From positions 1-53,676 of the forward strand of contig CALVMB010000001.1 of assembly GCA_944341895.1 (NCBI GenBank): a DNA stretch of 53,676 nt, given 5' to 3'. The notes below the pieces were generated by a model. The model searched no databases, was not told the DNA's origin, and saw only the letters and a program-made list of their open reading frames with translations. The translations under genes were made by a program, and so were the position numbers. Position 1 is the stretch's first letter. Every line of letters begins with the position of its first letter. Shown piece after piece: positions 1 to 10,264 of this stretch. The DNA is from an uncultured Clostridia bacterium. GTDB lineage: Bacteria; Bacillota; Clostridia; Christensenellales; Borkfalkiaceae.

Positions 1-15
1 AGAGGTTTTTATTTA

Positions 16-45
16 CTGAAGTTCTTTTGCCTCCCCCAGTATAAC
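16..45 (-). repeat. Fragment resembling a dispersed VILGEAKEL-type repeat
   Basis: Read on the minus strand this stretch would encode VILGEAKELQ. From memory, this is close to a family of short degenerate repeats that recur between genes in many uncultured Clostridia and are often mis-called as tiny proteins (variants of VILSEAKDL). An inner inverted repeat (CCCCAGT at 34-40 and ACTGGGG at 44-50) could form a hairpin. It lies at the window edge, so the rest of any repeat unit is missing. The family assignment is recalled and was not searched. Confidence 0.35.
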
Positions 46-79
46 TGGGGGTTTATTCATGCTAAAGCGCCAATAAACT

Positions 80-110
80 GCAAGCCGCCCGCAATATGCG
101 GGCGGCTTGC
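80..110 (-). terminator. Hairpin downstream of gyrA, probable terminator
   Basis: A perfect 14-base-pair inverted repeat (80-93 and 97-110, loop ATA) lies 120 bases past the gyrA stop codon. On the minus strand it is followed by a weak U-containing tail (AGTTTATTGG), so termination may be imperfect. A second long hairpin (arms 157-167 and 190-200, 11 base pairs) sits between it and gyrA. Together they make transcript-end formation likely here. Confidence 0.55.
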
Positions 111-229
111 ATCTGACGATCCGTGCCGGATACGAAAACGGGATAGACAGTAAATTGCGGCGGACGGCCGCGGGAGCAAAAGCCCCGCACCGTCCGCCGC
201 TGTCCGTTTCCGCGTTTGCGGCGCCGCAG

Positions 230-2839
230 TCACTCGCCGCGATCCTCCGCATTGCCGCCTTCCGCGGAAAGTTCTTCCGCGCGTTCGGCGTCCGTTTCGG
301 CGGACACTCCTTCCGCACCTTCGGAAAGTTCGGCAAGCTCTTCGGGTTCGGCGGCTTCCTCCTCTTCCTCGCGCGGCGCGACCGCGACGGTGGCGACCTC
401 GGAATCTTTGAGGCGCATGACGCGCACGCCCTGCGTGTTTCTGCCGATCTTGGAAATGTCGGAGACGTGCATGCGGATGATGGTGCCGCTGACCGAGATG
501 ATCATGATATCTTCGTTTTCCGAAACGATCTTCAGATTGACGAGATGTCCTGTCTTATCGTTGAACACGCCCGCCTTGATGCCTTTGCCCGCCCTGCCTT
601 GCAGGCGGTAATCCTCGACGTCCGAACGCTTTCCGTAGCCTTTGGACGTGATGGTGAGCACCTCGCAGTCGGGCTTGATGACCAGCATGTCGACAAGGTA
701 ATCGTCCTCGGAAAGATCCATCGCCTTGACGCCCTGTGTGTCGCGGCCGGTCGGGCGAACGTCCTTCTCCTCGAAGCGGATGCACTTGCCCTCTTTGGAA
801 GCGATGATCAGTTCGTTTTCGCCCGTAGTGATCTGCACGGAGATGAGTTCGTCCCCTTCTTGCAGACGGATGGCGATCTTGCCCACTTTGCGGATGTTGG
901 CGAACTCTTCCAGCGACGTCTTTTTGATCAGTCCGCGGTGCGTCGCCATGGCGATATATCCTTCCGTGCCCGCTTTGAGCGGAATGACGGCGCTGATCTT
1001 TTCGCCCTGGTCCACCTGCAACAGGTTGACGATCGCCCTGCCGCGCGCCTGGCGCTGCGCCTCGGGGATCTCGTACCCCTTGATGCAATACACCTTGCCG
1101 AAGTTGGTAAAGAACAGGATGTCGTCGTGCGTGGAACTGACGAACAGGTTCTCCACAAAATCCTCGTCCTTCGGGCGATGTCCCGTTACCCCCATGCCGC
1201 CGCGGTGCTGTGCCTTATACTCGGCGACGGGCTGGCGCTTGACGTAGCCCGAATGGGTCATGGAAATGACGACGTCCTCTTCCTCGATGAGGTCGGCGAC
1301 GTCGATCTCGCCGTCGTAATCGTAGGAGATCTCCGTCTTGCGTTCGCTCGGGTAATTTTCGTGGATGACGGTGAGATCCGCCTTGATGATGTCCAGCACA
1401 CGCTGTTCGTTGGCGAGGATGTCCTTGAGGTCGGCGATGGTACGTTCGAGCGCGGCGAGTTCTTCCTGCAACTTTTCCACCTCCAGCGAGGTGAGGCGCT
1501 GCAGGCGCATTTCGAGGATGGCGTTGACCTGTTTTTCCGTCAGTTCGAACGCTTCCATGAGCCGCACGGCGGCGACGTTGCGGTCAGCCGACGCCTTGAT
1601 GATGGCGATGACTTCGTCGATGTTGGCGAGCGCCAGGACGAGTCCAGCCACGATGTGCGCGCGCTCTTCCGCCTTGTTGAGGTCGAAGCGGGTACGGCGG
1701 ACGATGACGTCTTTCTGGTGCTCGATGTAATAATGGATGCACTCTTTGAGGTTGAGCACCTTGGGTTCGCCGTCCACGAGCGCCAGCAGGATGATGCCGT
1801 TGGACGTCTGCAACTGCGTGTGTTTGTACAGCGTGTTGAGCACGACCTGCGCGTTCGCGTCCTTGCGCAGTTCGATGACGATGCGCATGCCGTCGCGGTC
1901 GGACTCCTCGCGGATGTCCGAAATACCCTCGACGCGTTTATCCTTGACCAGGTCGGCGATGTTCTCGATGAGGCGCGCCTTGTTGACCTGGTACGGAATC
2001 TCGGTAACGATGATGCGGGTGCGCTGGGTGTTGCCCGACTGGTATTCCTCGATCTCGCACTTGGCGCGCAGAACGTAGTTGCCCCTGCCCGTGCGGTAGG
2101 CGCGCTTGACACCCGCCCTGCCCATGAGGATGGCGCCCGTCGGGAAATCGGGGGCGGGAATGTGCTGCATCAGTTCGTCGACGGTGATGTCGGGATTGTC
2201 GATCTGTGCGATGACGCCGTCCACCACCTCCGCGAGGTTGTGCGGCGGGATATACGTCGCCATGCCGACGGCGATGCCGTCGCTGCCGTTGACCAGCAGG
2301 TTGGGGAAACGGGACGGGAGCACGCAGGGCTGCATGCCCGTGTCGTCGAAGGTGGGGTAAAAATCCACCGTCTCCTTGTCGAGGTCTCTGAGCATCTCGG
2401 CGGCGAGTTTCGCCATACGCGCTTCGGTATAACGCATTGCGGCGGGCGGATCGCCGTCCACCGAACCGAAGTTGCCGTGTCCGTCCACGAGCGGGAAATT
2501 GATGGTAAAATCCTGCGCCAGACGCACGAGCGCGTCATATACGGCGACGTCGCCGTGCGGATGGTATTTGCCGAGCACGTCGCCGACAATACGCGCGCAT
2601 TTGCGGTACGGCTTATCGCTGTACAGCCCCATCTCGTGCATGGAATACAGGATGCGGCGATGGACGGGCTTCAGCCCGTCGCGCACGTCCGGGATGGCGC
2701 GGCTGACGTTGACCGCCATCGCGTAGGCGATGAAGGACTTGCGCAGTTCGTCGTCCACCTCGACGTCGATCATATTGGTCATTGCGAGAGTTTTTTTGAA
2801 CTCTTCGGTCAATTCGGGACTCGTTTCTTTCTTTGCCAT
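230..2839 (-). CDS. gyrA: DNA gyrase subunit A
   Basis: This is the breakage-reunion subunit of DNA gyrase, which with GyrB introduces negative supercoils. The 869-residue length is typical. The N-terminal domain carries the catalytic tyrosine at 137 in [11 protein letters not shown] GyrA-box-like QRQARGR opens the C-terminal beta-pinwheel region, which supports gyrase rather than topoisomerase IV. The protein ends in an acidic tail rich in E, A and D. The start ATG at 2839 follows an AGG-type ribosome binding site and lies 15 bases after gyrB, so the two are one operon. The residue aligned with E. coli Ser83 is Val98 (codon 2546-2548), while the Asp87 equivalent is kept as Asp102. Val at the Ser83 position is linked to reduced quinolone sensitivity in other species. 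Confidence 0.97.
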   Translation of the reverse strand: MAKKETSPELTEEFKKTLAMTNMIDVEVDDELRKSFIAYAMAVNVSRAIPDVRDGLKPVHRRILYSMHEMGLYSDKPYRKCARIVGDVLGKYHPHGDVAVYDALVRLAQDFTINFPLVDGHGNFGSVDGDPPAAMRYTEARMAKLAAEMLRDLDKETVDFYPTFDDTGMQPCVLPSRFPNLLVNGSDGIAVGMATYIPPHNLAEVVDGVIAQIDNPDITVDELMQHIPAPDFPTGAILMGRAGVKRAYRTGRGNYVLRAKCEIEEYQSGNTQRTRIIVTEIPYQVNKARLIENIADLVKDKRVEGISDIREESDRDGMRIVIELRKDANAQVVLNTLYKHTQLQTSNGIILLALVDGEPKVLNLKECIHYYIEHQKDVIVRRTRFDLNKAEERAHIVAGLVLALANIDEVIAIIKASADRNVAAVRLMEAFELTEKQVNAILEMRLQRLTSLEVEKLQEELAALERTIADLKDILANEQRVLDIIKADLTVIHENYPSERKTEISYDYDGEIDVADLIEEEDVVISMTHSGYVKRQPVAEYKAQHRGGMGVTGHRPKDEDFVENLFVSSTHDDILFFTNFGKVYCIKGYEIPEAQRQARGRAIVNLLQVDQGEKISAVIPLKAGTEGYIAMATHRGLIKKTSLEEFANIRKVGKIAIRLQEGDELISVQITTGENELIIASKEGKCIRFEEKDVRPTGRDTQGVKAMDLSEDDYLVDMLVIKPDCEVLTITSKGYGKRSDVEDYRLQGRAGKGIKAGVFNDKTGHLVNLKIVSENEDIMIISVSGTIIRMHVSDISKIGRNTQGVRVMRLKDSEVATVAVAPREEEEEAAEPEELAELSEGAEGVSAETDAERAEELSAEGGNAEDRGE

Positions 2840-2854
2840 GTTCCTGCCCTTCCC

Positions 2855-4777
<1,923 letters not shown>

Positions 4778-4801
4778 TCAAGCCTCGCTTTTTATGCCTT
4801 T

Positions 4802-4807
4802 ATTATA
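4802..4807 (-). promoter_or_regulatory. SigA -10 box of the gyrB-gyrA operon
   Basis: A perfect TATAAT on the minus strand sits about 40 bases upstream of the gyrB start, within an AT-rich island. The matching -35 (around TTTCTT, 17 bases upstream) is weak. The expected transcript start is near 4795. Confidence 0.6.
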
Positions 4808-5024
4808 CACTATTTCGCCCGCAAAAGAAAGCGTTTGACCCTGTTTTTGCAAAGAAATTTTTGCGCGATCGCGTTTAAGGCTCGCAAAGGCGCCTAAATG
4901 GCACGAAAAAAAACATTTCGGCATTTTCTTCGGTTTTCGGCGCGGAAAAAACTTTTCAAAGGGGCGGCGCATACTTTTTTCCCGTTTCGGGCATACTCTG
5001 CCTATCAATTCCGGGAGGGTTTCC

Positions 5025-5180
5025 ATGGACGAACTCAGATGCGGAAAATGCGGCGCCGCCTGTTCCGCCGCGGATATCTACGTGTGCAGCGAATGCGGCA
5101 CCTTTGTCTGTCCGCAATGCGAACAGAAAGCGCGCTCGGTATGTCCAGACTGTTTCGGCAGGCTGGGGAAACTGTGCTGA
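5025..5180 (+). CDS. 51-residue cysteine-rich zinc-ribbon-like mini-protein
   Basis: This open frame of 51 codons starts with ATG after a GGGAGG site 5 bases upstream and ends at 5180. It has ten cysteines: C6, C9, C13, C21, C24, C29, C32, C40, C43 and the last residue C51. C6/C9, C21/C24, C29/C32 and C40/C43 form four CxxC knuckles, enough for two zinc sites. No transmembrane segment is visible. It is not a shadow of another gene: both neighbours are on the minus strand and begin or end outside it, and a strong hairpin terminator follows its stop by 13 bases. It could be a treble-clef or double-zinc-ribbon protein acting on nucleic acid or another protein. The function is unknown and I recognise no family. 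Confidence 0.72.
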   Translation: MDELRCGKCGAACSAADIYVCSECGTFVCPQCEQKARSVCPDCFGRLGKLC

Positions 5181-5183
5181 GAC

Positions 5184-5237
5184 AAAAAAAGACGCCCGCC
5201 GCCGCGACCTCTCGTCGCGGCGGCGGGCACTGTTTTT
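5184..5237. terminator. Bidirectional intrinsic terminator
   Basis: A perfect 15-base-pair GC-rich stem (5194-5208 and 5214-5228, loop CTCTC) is flanked by seven A on the left (5184-5190) and a T run on the right (5233-5237). It can therefore stop the plus-strand mini-gene and the minus-strand yabP operon, which converge here. Confidence 0.88.
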
Positions 5238-5249
5238 CCCGAAAACCGA

Positions 5250-6380
5250 TCAGTCTGCCTGCGGTTCGCCGCAAAGGATGTCGGCGCGGATGCAGGCGAT
5301 AAGTTTGCGCTCGTAGCGGGCAAGCCCCGCAATGCCGCACTCGTTGGCAAGGCGCTCGGCGGCGCTCAGTTCGCAGGTCGCGGCGGCCTTGTCGCCGTTG
5401 ACGTACAGTTCGTACGCCGCGGCGATGCGCTTTGCCGTGACGCTCTGTTCGGCGTGCAGATAGCCGCGCACCGCGGGGTACAGCGCCTGCGCCCCCTCCC
5501 TGTCGCCGCCGACGGCACAGCGCGCGAACAGGATATCCGCGCGGACGGGCATGCGCGCGGCGGCGGGAACGTAGTCGAGCAGACTTTCCAGCCGACGGGC
5601 CGCTTTCAGCGCCGAAGCGGCGTCGCCGCCGTCGAGATAATACGCCATGCGGTATTCGGTGAGCAGGATAAAATGAAAATCGTCCTCGGGCAGTTGCGGG
5701 AGACCGAAATAAAGTTTTCCGTCGATCTGCGCGGGGGTGAATCCCTGCATGAGGTGTCCTTCGATGGCGAGCAGGTTGACGGCTGTCATCGCCGAAACGT
5801 CGCGGCGGAGCAGTCCGTACAGCAGCGCGCCGTCGGTGGCGGGCTCGTCGTTGAACGGGAGCACGTTATAAAAGAACAGATGGAAGGCGGAAGGCACGGC
5901 GGTGCACAGAAACACGAACGCCGCGAACGGGAGACGGGCGTGCAACACGAGCGCCGCGACCGTACCCGCCAAAAACAACAGCGAGAACAGCAATCCGCCG
6001 CAGACCGTCGCCAGGAATTTGCTGTAGATATGCTCGCCGTTTGCGGGGAGCATCTCCGTTTCGCCCGCCAGCGAAGGATCGCCGTCCGACCCGACCGAGA
6101 CGCGGATATGCCTGCCCTTACGGCTGATCCGCACAAAGCCGATGCGCAGGCTGTTGAAGCGGAAACGGCACAGCGCCCCGAACAGGAGGTGACCGCATTC
6201 GTGAAAGACGCAGGCGGCGACACCCGAGACCACGCCGCCGAGGAGCATCGCCACGATGGCGAGCAGGGCGTTGTAGTCGCGGTAAAAGCGGGCATAGCCG
6301 AGATAGACGACGGTACCCGCGAGGACGACAGTAAACAGGATGTCGAATGCGCGCAAAAAGCGCTCGAGCGTGCGATTCAT
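5250..6380 (-). CDS. Peptidase M50-family membrane metalloprotease
   Basis: This is a 376-residue membrane protein. It has the zinc-binding HExxH motif as H60-E-C-G-H64, preceded by two hydrophobic segments (about 12-28 and 38-58). A second conserved element, NVLPFNDEPATDG, resembles the NxxPxxxxDG third-ligand motif of site-2 proteases. After four or so membrane segments, the C-terminal half from about residue 200 is soluble and alanine-rich, perhaps TPR-like. The ATG at 6378-6380 overlaps the ppx stop by four bases (ATGA) behind a GGAGG site, so it is translationally coupled as the last gene of the yabP operon. It is not a classic SpoIVFB or RseP: no PDZ or CBS domain is visible. A role in spore-related processing is inferred from the operon only. 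Confidence 0.8.
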   Translation of the reverse strand: MNRTLERFLRAFDILFTVVLAGTVVYLGYARFYRDYNALLAIVAMLLGGVVSGVAACVFHECGHLLFGALCRFRFNSLRIGFVRISRKGRHIRVSVGSDGDPSLAGETEMLPANGEHIYSKFLATVCGGLLFSLLFLAGTVAALVLHARLPFAAFVFLCTAVPSAFHLFFYNVLPFNDEPATDGALLYGLLRRDVSAMTAVNLLAIEGHLMQGFTPAQIDGKLYFGLPQLPEDDFHFILLTEYRMAYYLDGGDAASALKAARRLESLLDYVPAAARMPVRADILFARCAVGGDREGAQALYPAVRGYLHAEQSVTAKRIAAAYELYVNGDKAAATCELSAAERLANECGIAGLARYERKLIACIRADILCGEPQAD

Positions 6381-7243
6381 TTTTCCGCCTCCCCGCACAG
6401 GCGCAGCACATAACCTTCCAGATTGTCGCGGTCGCTGACCGTGACGCGGTCCGCTCCCGCGCGCTCCGCCGCCGCCCGCAACAGAAGTGCCGCGCCGCCG
6501 AGGATGTCGGCGCGGCGCGCGTCCATGCCGCGAAGGCGCAGGCGCTCGCTCTGCGGCATGGACAGCAGGCGCATCCCCCATTCGCCGATGCGCGCAGCCG
6601 TCAGAACGGTGCCCTCGATCGCCGCGGGGTCGTACGGTTCGACCTCTTTTTCCAGCGCGGCAAGGCAGGTCGCCGTGCCGCCCACCGCCGTCAGCGCGCA
6701 GGCGGGCACATCCGTAAACTGCGCGACCGATCTCTCGATGACCGAAGAGAGCGCCGCCGCGTCTTCGCCGCACAGGTCTTTGAGGCGCACGGCGCCGATA
6801 TCGACGCTGCGCGCGTACACGACCTTGCCGCCCGCGGCGACGGTGATCTCGGTGCTCGCGCCCCCGACGTCCACCACGCCGCCGTCGCGGCCGCCCAGAG
6901 CGCCTTCCAAAGCGAGGCGGGCCTCCTCTTCGCCCGAGACGACGTCCACGTCCAGCCCGCACCGCGCGCGCACGAGGCGCACGAAGTCGCACCCGTTGGC
7001 GGCGCGGCGCGCCGCCGCCGTGGCAAACGCCGCGACGCGCTCCGCCCCGTCCGCGCGCGCACGCGCACAGAACGCCGCGACGACATCCGCCGTGCGGGAC
7101 ATTGCCGCCGCGGACAAAACGCCCGCCCCGGCAAGCCCCTCGCCCAGGCGGGTCGTTTCCACAAGTTTATAAATAGAACGACCGTCCGCCCACAGAAGCA
7201 GGCGGACGGAATTGGATCCGATGTCGATCACTGCGCAACGCAT
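6377..7243 (-). CDS. Ppx/GppA-family phosphatase
   Basis: This is an ASKHA-fold phosphatase of the exopolyphosphatase / pppGpp phosphohydrolase family. The opening DIGSNSVRLLL and the central DVGGASTEI are the two phosphate-binding loops. At 288 residues it is the short, two-domain form without the C-terminal HD-like extension of E. coli Ppx. The start ATG overlaps the stop codon of the preceding DivIC-like gene by one base (TGATG), with GGGGGA upstream. Its place after yabP-yabQ-divIC matches many clostridial genomes. It could link polyphosphate or (p)ppGpp turnover to the sporulation or division operon. The sequence alone does not decide which substrate is used. Confidence 0.9.
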   Translation of the reverse strand: MRCAVIDIGSNSVRLLLWADGRSIYKLVETTRLGEGLAGAGVLSAAAMSRTADVVAAFCARARADGAERVAAFATAAARRAANGCDFVRLVRARCGLDVDVVSGEEEARLALEGALGGRDGGVVDVGGASTEITVAAGGKVVYARSVDIGAVRLKDLCGEDAAALSSVIERSVAQFTDVPACALTAVGGTATCLAALEKEVEPYDPAAIEGTVLTAARIGEWGMRLLSMPQSERLRLRGMDARRADILGGAALLLRAAAERAGADRVTVSDRDNLEGYVLRLCGEAEK

Positions 7244-7524
7244 CACGATTTTCCCCCGAACACGATGTCCCCGTAGCCGTACATATCCAGAAGCCACGCG
7301 GCCTGTTCCAGCCACGCCTGCGAGCGGTAGACGTCCAGGTCGGACGACTGTTCTTCGATCAACTGTTCGTACTTTGCGATCTGTTCTTTGAGGTCCGCGA
7401 TCCTGTCGTTTTTGACCCCGATCGAGATCATCTGTCCGATCCAGAACACGAGCAGGAACACAAACAGCAGGACGGCGGCGACGGTCGCGCCGATCACGAT
7501 GCGCTTTTTTTTGTTTTCTTCCAT
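7243..7524 (-). CDS. FtsB/DivIC-family septum formation protein
   Basis: This is a 93-residue bitopic protein. It has a short charged N-terminus (EENKKKR), one membrane span (about 10-30), a coiled coil rich in heptads (about 35-65), and a C-terminal WLLDMYGYGDIVFG block matching the family ending. DivIC/FtsB proteins bridge FtsL and FtsQ/DivIB in the divisome. The gene overlaps the end of yabQ by 31 bases and the start of ppx by one base. The order yabP-yabQ-divIC is that of Bacillus and many Clostridia, which supports the assignment more than the weakly conserved sequence does. Confidence 0.85.
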   Translation of the reverse strand: MEENKKKRIVIGATVAAVLLFVFLLVFWIGQMISIGVKNDRIADLKEQIAKYEQLIEEQSSDLDVYRSQAWLEQAAWLLDMYGYGDIVFGGKS

Positions 7525-7865
7525 CTGCGAACGCCGACCGCAATCTTCTTGCGACCGCTCCTGACGGTATTATACAGCCTTTTCGCCGAAAAAGCAAGGA
7601 TTCTGTGCAAACTTTCGAGGTAAAGTAAAAAGCCCGCAAGCGCCGCCGCACCCATGTACAGGCGGAATGCGGGCAGGCGGAACAGCGCCGCCGCCGCCGC
7701 ATATGTGCAGGCGAACAGGCAAAAAAAGAGGACGTCCGCGGCGATCGCCGCGCCCTTGCGCGGACAAAAAAAGCGGAAGAGGCAGTTCCCCTCGTACAGG
7801 ATGCCCGCCGCCGCGCCGGCGCTCATGCAGGCGAGGATGATGTACAGCGGCTGGGCGTCGTTCAA
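7494..7865 (-). CDS. yabQ: Spore cortex biosynthesis protein YabQ
   Basis: This is a 123-residue membrane protein with several hydrophobic helices (LYIILACMSAGAAAGILYE, then spans near 45-65 and 68-85) and a basic tail ending KKTKKSAS. YabQ sits in the outer forespore membrane and is needed for cortex formation. The start is TTG at 7863-7865: a perfect AGGAGG lies 8 bases upstream and TTGA overlaps the yabP stop, as expected for coupled translation. No in-frame ATG gives a full-length protein, since the first would cut into helix one. The identity rests on size, topology and the yabP-yabQ-divIC order. Confidence 0.87.
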   Translation of the reverse strand: MNDAQPLYIILACMSAGAAAGILYEGNCLFRFFCPRKGAAIAADVLFFCLFACTYAAAAALFRLPAFRLYMGAAALAGFLLYLESLHRILAFSAKRLYNTVRSGRKKIAVGVRRWKKTKKSAS

Positions 7866-8122
7866 CGCAGCAACCTCCTGACCATCTTTTCCTTGCCGCC
7901 GAGAAAGCGCAGCCCCGTCACCTTGCCGGACGCCGAAAAACTGCCCGCCGTCTTGGAAAAGTTGACGATCTTCAGTTCGCTCCCGCTCACGACCGCCCTG
8001 CCGCCGCCCGTCAGCGTGAGCGCGATCTCGCGCTCGGAAAAGGCATCCACGCTGTCCACGCCCGTGACGGCGATGTGCTTGCGGTCCTCGATGAGCGCGG
8101 TCTGCTGTTTGATCTCTTCCAT
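7862..8122 (-). CDS. yabP: Sporulation protein YabP
   Basis: This 86-residue soluble protein belongs to the YabP/YqfC family. The internal pattern HIAVTGVDSVDAFSEREI followed by GSELKIVNFSKTAGSFSASGKV is the family core (a short beta-rich domain with G.L.I..F....G...I.G.V). YabP works with SpoIVA in coat and cortex assembly. The ATG at 8120-8122 follows GGAGGGG at good spacing. An in-frame upstream extension to 8266 has no ribosome site and runs through the promoter, so it was rejected. It is the first gene of the operon, under a SigE-like promoter. Confidence 0.92.
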   Translation of the reverse strand: MEEIKQQTALIEDRKHIAVTGVDSVDAFSEREIALTLTGGGRAVVSGSELKIVNFSKTAGSFSASGKVTGLRFLGGKEKMVRRLLR

Positions 8123-8158
8123 ACAAAAATCCCCTCCGAAACAACGTCCGTCGGGGAT

Positions 8159-8187
8159 ATCGTATGCCGGCCGATCGCCGATTATTC
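8159..8187 (-). promoter_or_regulatory. SigE-like promoter of the yabP operon
   Basis: On the minus strand, GAATAAT (8181-8187) is followed after 14 bases by CATACGAT (8159-8166). This fits the Bacillus mother-cell SigE pattern (kmATATT, 13-15 bases, CATACAnT) with one mismatch in each box, and ends 36 bases before the yabP start. No good SigA promoter was seen in the same gap. Confidence 0.6.
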
Positions 8188-8235
8188 CTTGCGAAATGCC
8201 GCCGCGGGGACTTCGGCGCCCCGCGACTGTTCTTT

Positions 8236-8309
8236 GCAGAGCCCGCAAAAAGGCAGGCGGCGCCATACAGTCTTTCTGCGCAGAGCCTGCAAAAAAAGCA
8301 GGCGGCGCG
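8236..8309. repeat. Two tandem stem-loop units, period 44
   Basis: Two copies of a 29-30 base unit beginning GCAGAGCC and ending GCAGGCGGCGC start at 8236 and 8280. Each can fold as a hairpin (GCCTGC and GCAGGC around an A-rich loop). They lie directly after the typA stop codon. No U-tail follows on the minus strand, so a normal intrinsic terminator is not obvious. Confidence 0.6.
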
Positions 8310-10136
8310 TCACGCCTTCTTTTCCTTGGCGCGGGCTTTGGCGCGCAGTTCGCTGTCGAGAATGCGCTTGCGCACGCGCAGGGAAAGGGGCGTGACTTCG
8401 AGCAGTTCGTCGTCGCCCAAAAATTCCAGGCACTCTTCCAGGCTCATCCTTCTGGGCGTGTTGAGGCGCATCGCGTCGTCGCTGCCCGCGGCGCGCGTGT
8501 TGGTCATGTGCTTTTTCTTGCAGACGTTGACGTTGATGTCCTCCGTCTTGGGGGAAACGCCGACGACCATGCCCTCGTACACCTGCGTGCCCGGGTCGAT
8601 GAACAGCACGCCGCGGTCCTGCGCGTTGAACAGCCCGTAGGTGACCGCCTCGCCCGTTTCGAAGGCGACGAGCGAACCCGTATCGCGGCGCTTTAAGTCG
8701 CCCTTGTACGGCTGGTATTCGAAGAAGATGGAGTTCATGACCCCCTCGCCCTTGGTCTGGGTCAAAAACTCGCTCTTGTAGCCGAACAGGCCGCGCGCGG
8801 GGATGAGGAACTCCAGGCGCATGCGCGAGCCGACCGCGCTCATATGCTCCAATTCGCCCTTGCGCTCGCCCATGCTCTGGAACACCGCGCCCGTGCCGTC
8901 CTCGGGCACGTCCACGATGAGGCGCTCGATGGGCTCGTACAGTTTGCCGTCGATGGTCTTGTACAGAACGCGCGGGGTGCTGACCTGGAACTCGTACCCT
9001 TCGCGGCGCATGTTTTCGATGAGGATGGAAAGATGCATCTCCCCCCTGCCGCTGACTTTGAACGCCTCGGCGGTATCGGTATCCTCCACTTTGAGCGAGA
9101 CGTCGCGCAGCAATTCGCGGTACAGCCGCTCGCGCAGGTGGCGGGAGGTGACAAATTTTCCCTCTTTGCCCGCGAACGGGCTGTCGTTGACGGAAAAGGT
9201 CATCTCGACGGTGGGTTCGCTGATCTTGACGAAGGGAACGGCTTCGACGCAGTCGTTGGCGCAGACGGTATCGCCGATGTTGATGCCTTCCAGCCCCGAG
9301 AAGCAGACGATGTCGCCCGCGCGCGCCGATTCGACGGGAACGCGCGAAAGCCCTTCGATCTGGTACAGGTTGACCAGTTTCCCGCGGCGGGAAAGGCCGG
9401 GGATGTTGTAGTTGCAGACCGTCACTTCCTGGTTGGCGCGCACCACGCCGCGCTCGATCCTGCCCACGCCGATGCGCCCGACATAATCGTTGTAATCGAT
9501 GGACGAGACGAGAAGCTGCGCGGGCGCGTCCTCGTCCGCCTCCATGGGCGGGATGTGGTTGAGGATGGTATCGAACAGCGGGGTGAGGTCCGTTCCCTCT
9601 TTGTCCGCATAACGCGAAGCGGTGCCAGCCCTGCCCGAGCAGAACAGGATGGGGCTGTCCAACTGATCGTCGCCCGCGTTGAGGTCGATGAGAAGTTCGA
9701 GGATCTCGTCCTCCACCTCGGCGATGCGCGCGTCGGGGCGGTCCACCTTGTTGACGACGATGATGAGTTTGTGGTTGAGTTCGAGCGCCTTCTGCATGAC
9801 GAAGCGCGTCTGCGGCATGGGGCCTTCCGCCGCGTCGACGAGCAGAAGGACGCCGTTGACCATCTTCAGCACGCGCTCCACTTCGCCGCCGAAATCGGCG
9901 TGGCCGGGGGTATCGATGATGTTGATCTTCACGCCGTGATAATGGACGGACGTGTTCTTGGCAAGGATGGTGATGCCGCGCTCGCGCTCGATGGCGTTGG
10001 AATCCATGACGCGTTCTTCCACGACCTGATTTTCGCGGAATGTGCCGCTCTGTTTAAGCATCTGATCAACGAGCGTCGTCTTGCCGTGGTCGACGTGCGC
10101 GATGATTGCCACGTTGCGTAAATCGTTCCGGATCAA
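8310..10136 (-). CDS. typA: Ribosome-associated GTPase TypA/BipA
   Basis: This is a translational GTPase of the EF-G/LepA superfamily that acts in 50S assembly and stress adaptation. The motifs are G1 AHVDHGKT, G2 RGIT, G3 DTPGH and G4 NKVD. The family-specific C-terminus has the [17 protein letters not shown] block. The start is placed at TTG 10134-10136: GGGAGAG lies 6 bases upstream and the protein then begins [19 protein letters not shown], the normal family N-terminus. This gives 608 residues. An upstream in-frame TTG (10149-10151) would add five residues made from the ribosome site itself. A consensus SigA promoter lies 35 bases upstream and the gene appears monocistronic. Confidence 0.96.
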   Translation of the reverse strand: MIRNDLRNVAIIAHVDHGKTTLVDQMLKQSGTFRENQVVEERVMDSNAIERERGITILAKNTSVHYHGVKINIIDTPGHADFGGEVERVLKMVNGVLLLVDAAEGPMPQTRFVMQKALELNHKLIIVVNKVDRPDARIAEVEDEILELLIDLNAGDDQLDSPILFCSGRAGTASRYADKEGTDLTPLFDTILNHIPPMEADEDAPAQLLVSSIDYNDYVGRIGVGRIERGVVRANQEVTVCNYNIPGLSRRGKLVNLYQIEGLSRVPVESARAGDIVCFSGLEGINIGDTVCANDCVEAVPFVKISEPTVEMTFSVNDSPFAGKEGKFVTSRHLRERLYRELLRDVSLKVEDTDTAEAFKVSGRGEMHLSILIENMRREGYEFQVSTPRVLYKTIDGKLYEPIERLIVDVPEDGTGAVFQSMGERKGELEHMSAVGSRMRLEFLIPARGLFGYKSEFLTQTKGEGVMNSIFFEYQPYKGDLKRRDTGSLVAFETGEAVTYGLFNAQDRGVLFIDPGTQVYEGMVVGVSPKTEDINVNVCKKKHMTNTRAAGSDDAMRLNTPRRMSLEECLEFLGDDELLEVTPLSLRVRKRILDSELRAKARAKEKKA

Positions 10137-10168
10137 TGTAGTCTCTCCCAAAGTATGAATACCCCATT

Positions 10169-10197
10169 ATTGTAATACTTTTTTGCCGATTACGCAA
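10169..10197 (-). promoter_or_regulatory. SigA promoter of typA
   Basis: TTGCGT (10192-10197), a 17-base spacer and TACAAT (10169-10174) lie on the minus strand. The transcript start would be near 10162, giving a leader of about 25 bases. It begins just beyond the terminator of the upstream operon. Confidence 0.85.
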
Positions 10198-10207
10198 ATA
10201 CTTTGCG

Positions 10208-10243
10208 AAAAAAAATCGTGCCCGCAAAAAACTTTGCGGGCAC
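10208..10243 (-). terminator. Terminator of the metallo-beta-lactamase operon
   Basis: An 11-base-pair stem (GTGCCCGCAAA at 10218-10228 with its complement at 10233-10243) is followed on the minus strand by GATTTTTTTT. It lies 21 bases past the stop codon at 10265. Confidence 0.92.
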
Positions 10244-10264
10244 GCGGTCTCTTTTATTGTCTTA

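Noticed and set aside
6381-6992. Upstream extension of the M50 peptidase to 580 residues
   Set aside because: The added part is a shadow of the ppx gene, arginine-rich, without a ribosome site. The ATGA overlap at 6380 fits better.
8123-8266. N-terminal extension of YabP
   Set aside because: It would be translated from within the promoter and the repeat units and lacks a ribosome site.
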